Assembly: GCF_001411555.2 (NCBI RefSeq)
Contig: NC_049911.1
Coordinates: 31,655,044 to 31,719,043, forward strand
Direction of reading: 5' to 3'
Length of the DNA stretch: 64,000 nt
Source: Juglans regia
Taxonomy: Eukaryota; Streptophyta; Magnoliopsida; Fagales; Juglandaceae
Shown: positions 23,038 through 34,403 of the stretch, piece after piece
Numbering within the stretch: the stretch's first letter is position 1
How the letters are laid out: each line of letters opens with the position of its first letter
The notes under the pieces: generated by a model
Database searches by the model: none
The model's input: the letters and a program-made list of their open reading frames with translations, nothing else
What the model was told of the DNA's origin: nothing
Program-made: the position numbers and the translations under genes

Positions 23038-25361
23038 ACTGTCAGGCCTAGGTTTGTATATCACTGTTTTTCTTTTTGGTTTTCATTTAGCAATTATCCT
23101 GTTGACAGTTGAGAATAACGCTGGCTAAGTACATGCAGCATACTTTCAAAGTATGGAGTTCATGGGTTTCCTACCCTTTTCCTTTTGAACTCCACAATGC
23201 GTGTCCGCTATCTTGGCTCCCGGACCCTCAGTTCTCTTGCTGCTTTCTACGGCGATGTGACTGGTGAGCAATTTCATTTGGAACTTATTTACTATAGGCT
23301 TCTGTTTTTAATGCCCAACTAACCTGTGTCTATGATAATTGATATAGCTAGTTGTAGAGAAGAATGGGCTAAAAGAATTAGAGGCTGCTGCTTTTGTGGA
23401 TGTTGAAGAGAAAATTTTATTTTTGCAAGTAAATGTGTCCTTGCTTATGTGATTGATAGATTATTGCCATTGCCATATTTTATTCTTTTGGATAAGTAAG
23501 AAGAATTTATTAATCCACATAATTAGGCATTGCCCAAGTACACAAGTATACAAGAGAAGAACAACTGATTACAAGCTAAGAGCTGTGGAAAAGAGCATGA
23601 AAGTTATCAAAACTAGTCCCATCCAATACAATAGTTGAAGCCCAAAATAACAAACAACATATGAAAGAAAAAATCTCTAAACCCTCCAACTGAACGTTCT
23701 CTATTGTCAAAACGGTGACCATTCCTCTCATTCCAAGTACACCTCATAAGACATAATGGCACCATCTTCCAAACAGCCGCAATTTGACGATTGATCTGGA
23801 TTCCTCTCCAACAAGCCAAAAGATTCACCACCCTCCCGGGTCAAGTGGTAAAGGCCTTGGTCTTGGTGGTGTACTCCCTCCAGGTCTAAGGTTCAAATCC
23901 TCTCGAGTGAAAAACAATTCTTAGGGGCTATTGGTCTGGGGGAATTTTCTCCTTCAATTACTCGAAATGCACTTGGGGGAAACTTCTTGGTAAGAGTCCA
24001 TGCACCCCTGGGATTAGTCAGGCCGTTGTTCCCGGACACCCTGTGCCAATAATAATAATAATAATAAAAAGATTCACCACCCTCCTAGGCATCACCCCTG
24101 CAATGCCAAGCCTAACAAAAATTTCATTCCATAAATCCTTAACCACATCATAGTGAAGAAAAAGATGGTCTACTGATTCTCCATTTCTTTTGCACATAAA
24201 ACACCAGTACATTATAATAATACTGCGCTTTCTCAACTTGTCCATAGTCAGATTTTTCCCATGAGAAGCCAACTAGCCAAAGAAAGCGACCTTGAGAGGC
24301 ACTTTGCTTCTCCAAATCCTCTTCCAAGGGAAATCAGTAGAAGGATGGATCGACATGACCTTATACAAAGATTTGACCAAAAAATTCTGATCCTTTTCCA
24401 TTGACATGTTACTTGACTTTTCGTAATTTTACTATGATATGAACCTTTTTGAATTGATATTTGTGATTTTTTCTGTTTTGGTTAATGGAAGTTTTGGTTA
24501 TGCCTCTACATGGGCAAACTAGATTTAACATCTCTCCTTATTTATTCCTCACTTTGTTGGAAAAAGTATGTTAACACGGGCATGGGAAAGTATTTTTTTA
24601 ATTGACACAGGGTGTCTGGGAATAGCGTCCTGACTAATTCTGGTTGCTAAGAGTAGTTTGGTTCATCCCATGCGGTTGTCTACCAGTAATGCAAAAATGT
24701 TTGTTCTTTTCTCTCATTTATTATTTTTTCATCAATAAAATCCTTTTTACTTATCAGAAAAAGAAAAAAGAAAATTGCATCTGCGAGCAGAATAATGCAT
24801 CCTTAACTTCATTTCCTCTGCTGTTCTTTATTGAGTTGCACGTCTGTCTTCCTTGCATGCATTTGATTGCATGGTCTTACTAAACTTTCTTCTGTGCAAT
24901 ATTTAGGCATTAAGACTGCATCCTTGGATCAAATATCCATAGAAAATATTGGATGTCTGTCAAATCATGAGAAGCACGATAACACCGAGCAGGAAAGCTG
25001 TCCATTCTCGTGGGCAAGATCACCAGAGAAATTGCTTCGGCAGGAGACATATTTGGCTTTGGCCACCACATTTGTGCTTCTGAGATTGCTATATTTCTCT
25101 TTTCCTACTGTACTTCTTTGTGCTCGGTATGCTTGGAGAAGGCACATTCGAAATGTAAGATTAGGGGGTTTGTGGGAGCATCCTCTGGCCTATCTGAGGC
25201 GAGCAATACAGTTATTCAATTCTCTAAACGAGCCTTGCAAGAGAAGCAATTTACAGGAAGGGGCAATGAATGCCAGGGCCTGGGCTTCCAAGTCCCTAGC
25301 CACAGTCTCTATTGGGGATGCAGGTAACAGCCGGGGTTTGCCTGGAGGTGAATGTCACTGA
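22031..25361 (+). CDS. APRL4: 5'-adenylylsulfate reductase-like protein (APRL, thioredoxin fold)
   Basis: Four exons: 22031-22231, 22864-23051, 23139-23263 and 24907-25361. They join in frame (969 nt, 322 aa) with GT-AG introns. Residues 1-22 look like a signal peptide ([10 protein letters not shown]). The thioredoxin-like domain has [20 protein letters not shown] near residues 85-105, with a single Cys (WCPFS) in place of a CxxC pair, and YGVHGFPTL with the cis-Pro. A hydrophobic segment at about 205-230 ([15 protein letters not shown]) suggests a membrane anchor. Family members lack the true APS reductase domain and their role is poorly known, probably in the secretory system. The APRL4 label rests on similarity and remembered synteny; APRL6 is the alternative. 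Intron 3 is swollen by LINE and SINE insertions. Confidence 0.87.
23478..24410 (-). mobile_element. 5'-truncated antisense LINE fragment in APRL intron 3
   Basis: Read on the minus strand, about 24400-24270 and 24272-24086 give [18 protein letters not shown], then a zinc-finger-like stretch ([14 protein letters not shown]). Beyond the SINE come [18 protein letters not shown] and the typical LINE tail (GTATACTTGTG, then TTAATAAATT). This is the C-terminal part of a plant LINE ORF2. Candidate target duplication: CCATTGCCAT near 23467 and CCATTGACAT near 24399, one mismatch. It is interrupted by the SINE at 23837-24066. Confidence 0.8.
23837..24066 (+). mobile_element. tRNA-derived SINE with 19-bp target duplication
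   Basis: A 230-bp element with a tRNA-like promoter: A-box GGTCAAGTGGTAAAGGC and B-box GGTTCAAATCC. It ends in an (AAT)n tail. The target duplication AAAAGATTCACCACCCTCC is perfect at 23818-23836 and 24067-24085. The boxes, tail and long duplication together define a SINE. It inserted into the antisense LINE fragment. It is not a functional tRNA gene, because no cloverleaf continues around the boxes. Confidence 0.9.
24599..24655 (-). mobile_element. Antisense SINE 3'-end fragment
   Basis: GACACAGGGTGTCTGGGAAT, then CGTCCTGACTAATTC, is the reverse complement of the 3' end of the SINE at 23837-24066 with a few mismatches. The rest of this copy is not visible. It lies in the same intron in the opposite orientation. 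Confidence 0.65.
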
Positions 25362-25767
25362 CCTCTTCAATATTACTGGATTAGAGAGGAAAATTCCCCA
25401 CCCCCCCATTAAACGTTTTGGCTTCAGAATCTGTTTGCCAGAAGCTCGCACCTTTTGCTTTGGATAATCCTCACGACACCGATAATTAGAGTTCGGCTGG
25501 ATTGAATGTATTGTGGAGAAGCTGTAATATTTTTACTATATTTTGATGTTGTAGCTGTCCATTTCTCGTTAGCTACGATTTATTGACTAGTGAAAAAGCA
25601 ATATTCTTAGACTTCTATTTGTGAATAGTTCTATTTTAATAGACTCAACATCTAATTTTGTATTCTTCAATTGTTCGAAAGCCATGTCTTTATGTTTGTT
25701 GAACTTCAAAAGTTTATTATTATTATTATTATTATTATGTTTGTTGAGTATGCATGATCCAATTCTA
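25362..25767 (+). other. 3' flank of the APRL-like gene
   Basis: Probably 3'UTR at first, then AT-rich DNA with an (ATT)n run at 25711-25738. No gene. Confidence 0.5.
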
Positions 25768-28700
25768 GAGGCGGTTTAAGATTGGACAGATTTTTAGTAT
25801 CATCGTCATGGGAAGCTAGCTATCCGAAGTTGTGCCAAAAACGATTTCCAAGGGTAGGATCGGACCACTTTCTTATTATTTTTGAGTGTGGAGGTATTCA
25901 TTAGGGCAAACGGTATTTAAGTTTGAGAATATTTGGCTAGAAGTGGAGGGCTTCGTTGATAAGATAAAAAGTTGTTGGCTGTTGTATCAGTTTGAGTGGA
26001 CTCCTAGTTTTGTTTTGGCTAGTAAACTCAAAGTTTTAAAAGCTGATTTGAAGATATGGAATAAGGAGGCTTTTGGGAATGTTGAGCGGCAGAAAAAAGT
26101 CATTTGGGATGAGCTTCAATCCTTGGAAGCTGATGGGGATAGTGAGGGGAGTTTGTCTAGGAAGAATGAAGTAAAAATAGAACTTGGGAGAGTTCTTTTG
26201 AGGGAAGAAATATCATGGAGGCAAAAGTTGAGAGTTCTTTGGCTTGAAGAGGGAGATAAGTGTACTAGCTTCTTTCATAAAATAGCTAATTCTCATAGAC
26301 GTAACAATGCTATTGAGATATTAAGAACTGGAAATAATCTGCTATCCTCACCTGCCGAGATCCAAGAGCATGTTGTGCAGTTTTTTAGTTCTCTCCTAAG
26401 TGAGACGGAAGCTTGGAGACCTAAGATTGATGGATTGAACTTTGCAGTGGTAGATGAATTTTTAGCAAGTTGGCTTGAAAGGCCTTTTGAAGAGCTTGAG
26501 GTGCATCGGGTGGTTTGTGGAATGAGGAGAGATAAAGCTCCCGGGTGTGATGTGTTTTCTATGACATTCTTCCAAGATTGTTGAGAGATTGTGCGGGAGG
26601 ATGTGATGAAGGTGTTTTATGAATTTTATGAGTTTCAAAAGTTTGAGAAGACTTTAAATGCCACTTTTATTGCCTTGATCCCAAAGAGAGTGGGTGCTTC
26701 GGAGTTGAAGGAGTTTCGTCCAATCAGTTTGGTAAGCAGCGTCTATAAGATTATTTCAAAGGTGTTAGCAAATAGAATGAGCAAAGTGATGGGGAAGATC
26801 ATTTCTAAATCTCAAAACGCCTTTGTTAGAGGACGACAAATCATAGATTCAGTGTTGATTGCAAATGAATGTATAGATAGTCGCATGCGAGAAAGGGCTC
26901 TGGGGGTCCTTTGTAAGTTGGACATGGAAAAAAACATACGATCATGTAAACTAGAATTTCTTTTGTACATGCTTAGAAGATGTGGCTTTGGAGACAAGTG
27001 GTGTGGTTGGATAAGCCATTGTATTTCAATTGTCTGTTTTTCTGTGCTTGTTAATGGGCAGCCTTGTGGGTTTTTTGTAAGTTCAAGAGGTTTGAAGCAG
27101 GGGGATCCCTTATCTCCCTTCCTATTTGATATTGTTATGAAGGTATTGAGTTGTATGGTGGAGGCAATGGTAGGAGCAGACTTTATCTAATATCACACTT
27201 GCTTTTTGCTGATAATACCCTTATTTTTTGTAAGGCTGTTGGGGAACAAATTCAAGTTTTGAGGGCTGTCCTGTTGTGTTTTCAAGCCATATCCGAACTA
27301 AAAGTGAACTTGAGTAAATCAGAGTTGGTACCGGTGGGAGAAGTTCATGACATTCATCACTTGGCAGAATTTCCGGGGTGCAAAGTTGCTTTTCTTCCCA
27401 TAAAATACTTGGGACTATCGCTAGGGGTATCTTTTAAGGCCAAACACATTTGGGATTGGGTGATCGAAAAGATAGAGAGGAAGTTAGCAACATGGAAAAT
27501 GACATATTTATTTAAAGGGGGCAGGATTAATCTTATAAAGAGTACTCTCTCTAATATCCCTACCTACTTCATTTCTTTATTCCCTTTACTAGTTGGCGTG
27601 GCCAATCGAATTGAAAATTTGTATAGAGAATTTTTGTGGGGAGACATGGGAGAGGAGACTAAAACTCTCCTAGTGAGTTAGAAAAAAATTTGTTGCCTGA
27701 TTGTTGATAGAGGTTTGGGTATTCATAGCTTATGTAGTTTTAATAAGGCGTTGTTGGGGAAGTGGCTATGGAGATAACATGGGGAAGAGGAAGCATTGTG
27801 GAGGGGGTTGATCAATCGAAAGTATGGTAGTGATTGGGGAGGTTGATGCACCAAGGAATGTAGGGGTTCGTATAGAGTGAGTTTATGGAAGTTTATTATG
27901 AAAGGTTGGGATTGTTTCTTGAAACAAGTTAACTTTACGATTGGTGATGGTTCAAAAATCATATTCTGGTCTGATGTTTGGTGTGGGATACTGAATTGTT
28001 TAGAGCCTTTCCGGTTGTCTTCAGATTGGCAAATAATAAGCAAGCTTTAGTTTCAGAGTTGATGAGTTTTTCCAATGGAGTGGTGCTTTGGGATATAAGT
28101 TTCTCCATATCTGCCCAGTATTTGGAAGTAGAGCAGGTTACTGATTTTTTCAGATTTTTGTATTCAGTGGAGATAAGAAGATAGGGCAGTGACCAACTAT
28201 ATTGGAGACAAACAGCCTCTAAAAAGTTTACAGTTCGGTCATACTATAAGGTGATACTAAATTAGCACCATATTTGCTTTCCTTGGAAGAGGATTTGGAA
28301 GGCTCATGTTCTGACAATGGTGGCTTTTTTTGTATGGATAGCAGCAATATGGAATATTCAGACTATAGATAACTTGAGGAAGCATGTAAATTTGTAATGA
28401 TTGTTTTTGATTGGTGCTTTATGTGTAGGAAATAAGCAGGATTAGTGAATCATCTACTCCTTCATTGTGAAATGGCTAAAGTGATGTGGGATGTAGTGTT
28501 TGGAAATGTTGGGTTAAGTTGGATTATGTCAAAAGCAGTGGACGATTTTCTAGCAAGCTGGACCAACTTTCAAATGCATACTTGTTCCCAAGTGGCAGCC
28601 GCATGGAAAATGATGCTTTTGTATATTATGTGGTGTATTTAGTTGGAAAGAAACGATAGGTGCTTTAATGATAGGGAACACAATATAGATGAATTTTATA

Positions 28701-28882
28701 ATTTTTTATAAGTACTCTGCTTAGCTGGTTCTCTGTTATTGTACTCAAGGGAGGGACTGTAAATGAGTTCTTGTCTTCGCTTTTCTAGTATTAGAATGTA
28801 ACTAGATGTTTCTTTTGTATACTTCATGTATACTTGGGTTTCGCATATTACATTGTGTTTAATAAAATTTCTTAACTTATAA
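25768..28882 (+). mobile_element. 5'-truncated LINE (non-LTR retrotransposon)
   Basis: Begins within the endonuclease domain (RLDRFLVSSSWEASYPKL, then SDHFLI at about 25860) and continues through the linker, reverse transcriptase, zinc-finger and tail regions. The tail has TTTTGTATACTTCATGTATA, AATAAAATTT and an A-rich end at about 28880. Several stops and frame changes break it. The 5' truncation is typical of target-primed reverse transcription. I could not find a clear target duplication. Confidence 0.85.
25886..27681 (+). pseudogene. LINE ORF2 relic (reverse transcriptase)
   Basis: The frame segments 25886-26584, 26591-27190 and 27151-27681 are consecutive parts of one ORF2. Visible RT features: FIALIPKR, FRPISLVSSVYKIISKVLAN, QNAFVRGRQI, SRGLKQGDPLSPFLF. 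The catalytic FADD box reads FADN at about 27202, so the second Asp is lost. Near 26930 a frame shift destroys the AYDHV region. It cannot encode an active enzyme. Fragments of the downstream zinc-finger region continue at 28445-28642. Confidence 0.85.
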
Positions 28883-29860
28883 AAAATAAAAATTGATCAG
28901 TAGAAAATCTTAAATAAAATATATACACGATAAAACATGTGGTATTGTTTTTTGTTTTTATTCGAAGCATGATGCACAGCACGAGGGTAACAGAGTCCAA
29001 AAAAAGGAAGTTTGGAACCTATAACCTCTATTGTTTTTATATAGAGAGAGACTCCAAGCCAATCGGGTGTTGTTTATCTTCGTTTTACACCAGCAAATCA
29101 CAAGTTGCCACGTAAGAGGTATAACAAATTACAATATACATTTGCATACATGTGAATATTTTTTTTTACAGCTGTTTGATCTTTTTCCCGAACCCCGAAC
29201 CCATTCATTTGCCCTCTCTCTCTTCCCTCCTCCCCCGTCATTCGTTGACTTCCCTTTCTCTCCTTGCTCTCTTTTTCACTAAAATACTCTATTTCACTAA
29301 AAAATAAAATACGATTAAGGACGGTCTTGATGGATAAGATATTGCTAAGAAAGTTGAGAGGAAAAAGTGAGAAAGACGCCACCAATAACTACATGCAGAT
29401 ATTTCGGCTCTTTAAAACCACATTTTCTATTTCTTTTTGAATTCTCTCTCTCACCCTTTGAAAGGAGTAGCTGTACTTTTTATGTGACTGGAGGAATAAT
29501 CATCTTTAGATTATATTTTTGTTTGGATGCTAAGAAAATGTATTACTGTTTGGATGGTGAGAAAATGTGGGATCTATTTATGTTTGGCTGCTGAGACAAG
29601 ATCTTGAGTTTGCCTTTTGTTTACTTATTTCCACTAGTCCTTAGATTCGACAGTTGCCACTCTAATTTATCAACTGTCGAGAGATGCTAATGAGAAATTG
29701 GATTCGAGGGAGGGCTTTGGGGGGAAGAAGAAAGAGAGAAGGGAGAAGGAAAAATGAAAAAGGGAGATGGGAGAACGGATATGCACTTACTGTAACTTCA
29801 ATAAGTCTAACACGTGTTGCAATTTTATTGTTTGGTGTAAAAGAGAAATGGACACTCGAT
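28883..29860. other. Intergenic DNA
   Basis: AT-rich with pyrimidine-rich patches. Short frames here show no domain and overlap on both strands. Confidence 0.5.
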
Positions 29861-29867
29861 TTGTTTT

Positions 29868-30055
29868 AAGTCTCTATTTTATATATGAAATGAGATAAAT
29901 TGAAATTAAAATTAAAATTAAAAGTTAAATAAAATATTATTAAAATATATGTTTTTAGTATTATTTTTTATTTTATAATTTGAAAAAAATAAATTTTTTA
30001 TTTTATTTTATATAAAAATTTAAAAAAATTATAATAATGAGATAAAAAGAAAAGG
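29868..30055. mobile_element. Decayed MITE copy (family A)
   Basis: Shows GAAATGAGATAAATTGA, AATAAAATATTATTAAAATAT and AATAATGAGATAAAA in family order. Ends are eroded. It lies about 430 bp upstream of the 14-3-3 start codon. Confidence 0.5.
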
Positions 30056-30461
30056 TGGGAAATTGTGAAAACAAGTGATGCGGGTATTGCGTGGGTGAGG
30101 GTGTGACCCACGACAATTGCGTCGAAGGTCGCCACTACTATTCCCTCTCCGTGCTGACGGAATTTGGTCTCTGCTGTGGCAAAACGTGGAGCCCACCGCA
30201 TTCGCGTTTACAACTACAACTCTTTGTCAATCTACAGCCGTCAATGTTCGTCCCTGTCAACATCACACTCCCCCTCATTGACACCTTGTTCCCTTCAACG
30301 GCTGAGATCTCATCTTCCGAGGATCCTAGGGGTTCCCAATATTCAAGCCCCATTTCCCACTGTTATTCCCAGTTCCACCTCTCCTAAAATCGCATCCAAC
30401 GGCCCGATCCCCCTGCCACCGCAAAGCAGAAAGCGGCTGGCAAAATCATAAGGCTCGTAGG

Positions 30462-30483
30462 AGGGAGAGAGAGAGAGAGAGAG
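30462..30483 (+). promoter_or_regulatory. (GA)n tract just upstream of the 14-3-3 start codon
   Basis: GAGAGAGAGAGAGAGAGAGAG ends 3-4 bases before the ATG at 30487 and merges with a purine-rich coding start. GA repeats in plant leaders bind BPC/GAGA-type factors and can affect expression. That role here is inferred. Confidence 0.5.
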
Positions 30484-30486
30484 GCG

Positions 30487-33429
30487 ATGGAGAAGGAGAG
30501 AGAGCAACAGGTTTACTTGGCGAGACTAGCGGAGCAGGCCGAGAGATACGATGGTATAGCTTTTACGGATCTCTGCTCCCCCCCTCTCCCTACCTTTTTT
30601 ATTAAAGGATTTTGGTATTTTGACGGTTATTCGTTTGGTTGGCGATTTTTGATCATGTAAGTATACTGACAGTGTTTCACCAATTGTTTCCCTACTGAGT
30701 TTTTGGCCAATGAATCAAGCATAAGCTAAGAGGAAGTAAGCTGTTACAGGCTGATGAATTCTTATAAGTAAAGTTCAGAGTAAGGAAGCAGTTGAGTGCT
30801 GAGAGGAAAACGTTTCGTTGCTTACTTGATCGTAAGTTATTTCACGGTAGATGATGGGAAAGAACAATTCAGAAAAGTGCGCCGGGTGATTTCATTTCCG
30901 TTTAAAACAGGACAAGTAATAGGTTTGGAGAATACTAATACAGATGTTTGTCAAGAAAGCTACGGGAAATATATATCTCTCTCAGTATTTTTCCTTCACT
31001 TATATATTTCCAGAACTAAAAGAGGCCTTGATGATGAGCCGCGGTTTCGTTAACGTATGACATGAGTTGATGCGGATGTTCGCAAGACGCGTACGGTAAA
31101 AATGAAGCTGTCCATCATATGTCATCTCCTTTGAAAATTTCTCGAGTGGTTTTATGAAATTTTTCCTCTTCTTCTTTTGATTTCTGGTGTTATTTGAAAA
31201 AGGGATTTGGATCTTTATGTTATATGGCACATCCTAAGGTTTATATTTGTATCCCATCGTTACTGAAGCGAGCTATAGCAGATTTGTAGTAATTTTTGTC
31301 CTCTAATAGCAGACTTCTCGTAAATTTGTAACCGTTTATTTCAATAGCATGTTAGATTTAATGGTGTATATTTTCGAGTTTTCATGTTGCAGAGATGGTT
31401 GAAGCAATGAAGAAAGTCGCTAAATTGGATGTGGAATTGACAGTCGAGGAAAGGAACCTGGTGTCTGTTGGGTATAAGAATGTTATTGGGGCAAGGAGGG
31501 CATCATGGCGGATATTATCTTCCATTGAACAGAAGGAGGAGGCCAAAGGGAAGGAACACAATGTGAAGAGGATAAAAGAGTACAGGCAGAGAGTTGAAGA
31601 TGAACTTGCAAAGATCTGCAACGACATATTAGCAGTCATTGATTACCACCTCCTTCCATCTTCCTCAACTGGGGAATCAACTGTTTTTTACTACAAGATG
31701 TGAGAATTCTTTTACGTTTTTTTTTCTTCTACAAGATTTTAGGTAGCCTGGTACTTTGAACCATTGACCTCTTCATTATGGACCTAATAGCAGTTTTGGC
31801 TGGAGATTTCGTAGTTTGTACCATTTAGCATGAACTCGTGCAGCTAAAACTTAAGGCAAGCATTTTTTAGGGTGAACATTTACTTGCCCTTTCTGCTATA
31901 TAAGCAAGACTCTTATAGTAGTTAAAAAGAAAGCAATGTACCATATTGGTTTTGGAAGTGCTTTATCTTGATAGTTTATATTCCTTTCTTGCACAGATTC
32001 TGTGGTCACTGGTTATGCAGTTTGGTTTGGCTATGGAGTTTGTGAATATGTGTGCTTGTATGGGAGAATACATCTGCATTGTGATCCTTATTTCCCTGTT
32101 TCAGGAAAGGAGACTACTATCGATATTTAGCTGAGTTTAAAGCGGGTGAGGGACGTAAGGAAGCTGCAGATCAGTCACTGAAAGCATATGAGGTGTATTC
32201 AACTTGGCTTCTCTGCTGAAGCTCCTTGCCTCTCAGTTTTTCAGCTGTTTCCCCCTTTTGTGTATCCTTTATAACTGCTATGATATATTGTCATCTGGGC
32301 CCCCTCTTTTACTGTAGGCTGCTACTAGTACTGCTGCTTCTGATTTGCCTCCAACTCATCCAATCAGACTTGGCCTGGCCCTGAACTTCTCTGTTTTTCA
32401 CTACGAGATCTTGAACTCCACTGAGAGGTTGACATGCATCTCTGTGTGTTTGTGTGGTAGTTGTACCCCTTTTGAGTTTATTTAACTGTGTCTGGATTGT
32501 GCAGGGCCTGCCACCTTGCAAAGCAAGCTTTCGATGAGGCTATTGCTGAACTTGATAGTCTTAACGAAGAATCCTACAAGGACAGTACCCTTATTATGCA
32601 GCTACTTAGGGACAACCTTACGTTATGGACCTCAGATCTGCCAGATCAGGGAGGTAATCATTTCTAATCTCTCTCTGTCTCTGTCCGAAATCTTGGGCCT
32701 CTTGTTAAGCTATGTATCATTTTGAATTGTTTGATTCTTTTGGTCATGGTTTGGGCTGTTGAGAAACTTAAGGTTTTGGTTTAAGGACAGTTAAGTTCCA
32801 TTAAAAACAAACTTCCTGCCCTCAATTTGGAAATAGGGGTCCTAGCATTATTTATGCTGTTTGCACTCTAATTTTTATTTATTTTTTGTATGTCTGCCCA
32901 TATATATAGATTAATTAGCAATAAGTCTTTGCGTTGTTTGGCACCTATACAAAAAAAGGTCTTTGCGTCGTTTGGCTATGCCAACCAAGTTTCTTCCCGA
33001 GGGAATTTGAGACAGATTTATTGGGTGCCAAAAAATGAGCCATTTTGTTCTGACGGTGTCTTGCAACTTTGTATATATTTCCTAGAGTCATGGCCAAAGT
33101 TGCGACTTTCACATTCAATAGTTTCTGATTCCTTCTATTTTGATTTGGTAAATTTGCAGGCGAACAATTCAAAGTTGATGAAACTCCAGTAGAGGTGAGA
33201 GATTTTGTTTTTATTTTTATTTTATCTGTAACATCTATTCATTTTGAAAAGGGAACAATACAAATGAAAAACAATGTTTTAATCTTCTGTTAATGTGGAT
33301 TTTGGCATGTCTAAAATGTCTCAGCTCTCTTTAATTCCTTCTCCAGATTTATTTTGTTTCCATTTATTTTCATTACATCTTATTTCCTTGTTGGTCAATT
33401 ACTCACGAACATCGACTTTGCAGAGTTAA
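30487..33429 (+). CDS. GRF10: 14-3-3 protein, epsilon group
   Basis: Seven exons: 30487-30553, 31393-31699, 32105-32192, 32318-32427, 32505-32653, 33160-33194 and 33424-33429. They total 762 nt and 253 aa, the normal 14-3-3 length, all GT-AG. Visible 14-3-3 hallmarks: [17 protein letters not shown] at the N-terminus, [16 protein letters not shown] (basic phosphate-binding helix), [25 protein letters not shown] and [17 protein letters not shown]. These proteins form cytosolic/nuclear dimers that bind phosphoserine/threonine motifs in client proteins. The extra introns and early [12 protein letters not shown] start fit the epsilon group; GRF10 versus GRF11 or other epsilon members is not settled. 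The last exon is only six coding bases, one Ser plus TAA. Confidence 0.92.
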
Positions 33430-34403
33430 TCCAGCAAGAGATTCTTTGATCCATCAAGAGTGGAAAAAATGATAGGATGTGTTCAGGACTTTTATTTGCA
33501 GTGGTAGGACCAGGATTTGTGACTATGGCTTGTATTCCTATCTTATACCATGTCTGCTACATTTATGATTGTGATGGCGATTTCTTACCGCATTGCCCCT
33601 GATTGAACTTCATTTGCTGGCTGTTAGCTACTTAGTTTTCCGTTTGAATAAAGTTTTCCTCCAATCAAGTTTATGAAATTGCCATGTGTTCCTTGAACAT
33701 ACGAGAAGCACCTACTTTTTTAGCAAGATTAATTTAATCCAATTAAAAAAGTATGTGCTTCTCAAATAATCTATTAATCTTACTTAAAATGCGCTTCTCA
33801 CATGATCTATTGATTCGATTAAAACAGTATGTAATTCTCAACAAGCTAAAAAGTACACATTAATGGACTGCGGGAAGATTTTTCTTCAACTCAGTTCCCT
33901 TACAAGCTCTGTCTTTTCCATAATCCATTCGGTTGCAATTGATTGTTTTCCTTCATGCTGGGCATGTGGACAAATGGAATTTGTTATTTCTGTTCTTTGA
34001 ATACTACTGCCTTTTAATACAGTTGATTTGTTGATAAGCTGAGCCACTTTAGTACAAATCAGAACAAGTTGAGATATGAGCTGCACATTGATTCAGTTCG
34101 CAGCTCGCTTGGCCATCCATGCAGCATTTTCAATCAAAAGATACAAATAGATTTCTCACGCTCATGACGACCCCAAAATGGAAAACTGCAATTTCTGATA
34201 ACAATGTTGCTAAAAATGGGGTTGGGTTACCAAGCCCGTGCTTTATCGAATCAGAAATTCAATTCCTGGGGGTTGAAGACGTGTTTTAAGAGAGAAATCT
34301 TACATGTTAGCTCAGAAGGGAAAAATTAAAAATAAAATTACATGTTAGGCTTCGTGAAGGGAACGAATTTCCAAGAGCATAACATATCTTTGTTTGTGCT
34401 CCT
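33430..34403 (+). other. 3'UTR of the 14-3-3 gene and convergent spacer
   Basis: The first 220 bp is probably 3'UTR ending near the AATAAA at 33647. The remainder separates the 14-3-3 gene from the convergent hydrolase gene and holds no recognisable gene. Confidence 0.5.
33647..33652 (+). terminator. Likely polyadenylation signal of the 14-3-3 gene
   Basis: A canonical AATAAA 218 bp after the stop codon, in T-rich surroundings. Confidence 0.5.

Noticed and set aside
23840..23915. Possible tRNA gene
   Set aside because: A and B boxes are present, but the tail, length and target duplication show a SINE; no tRNA fold continues.
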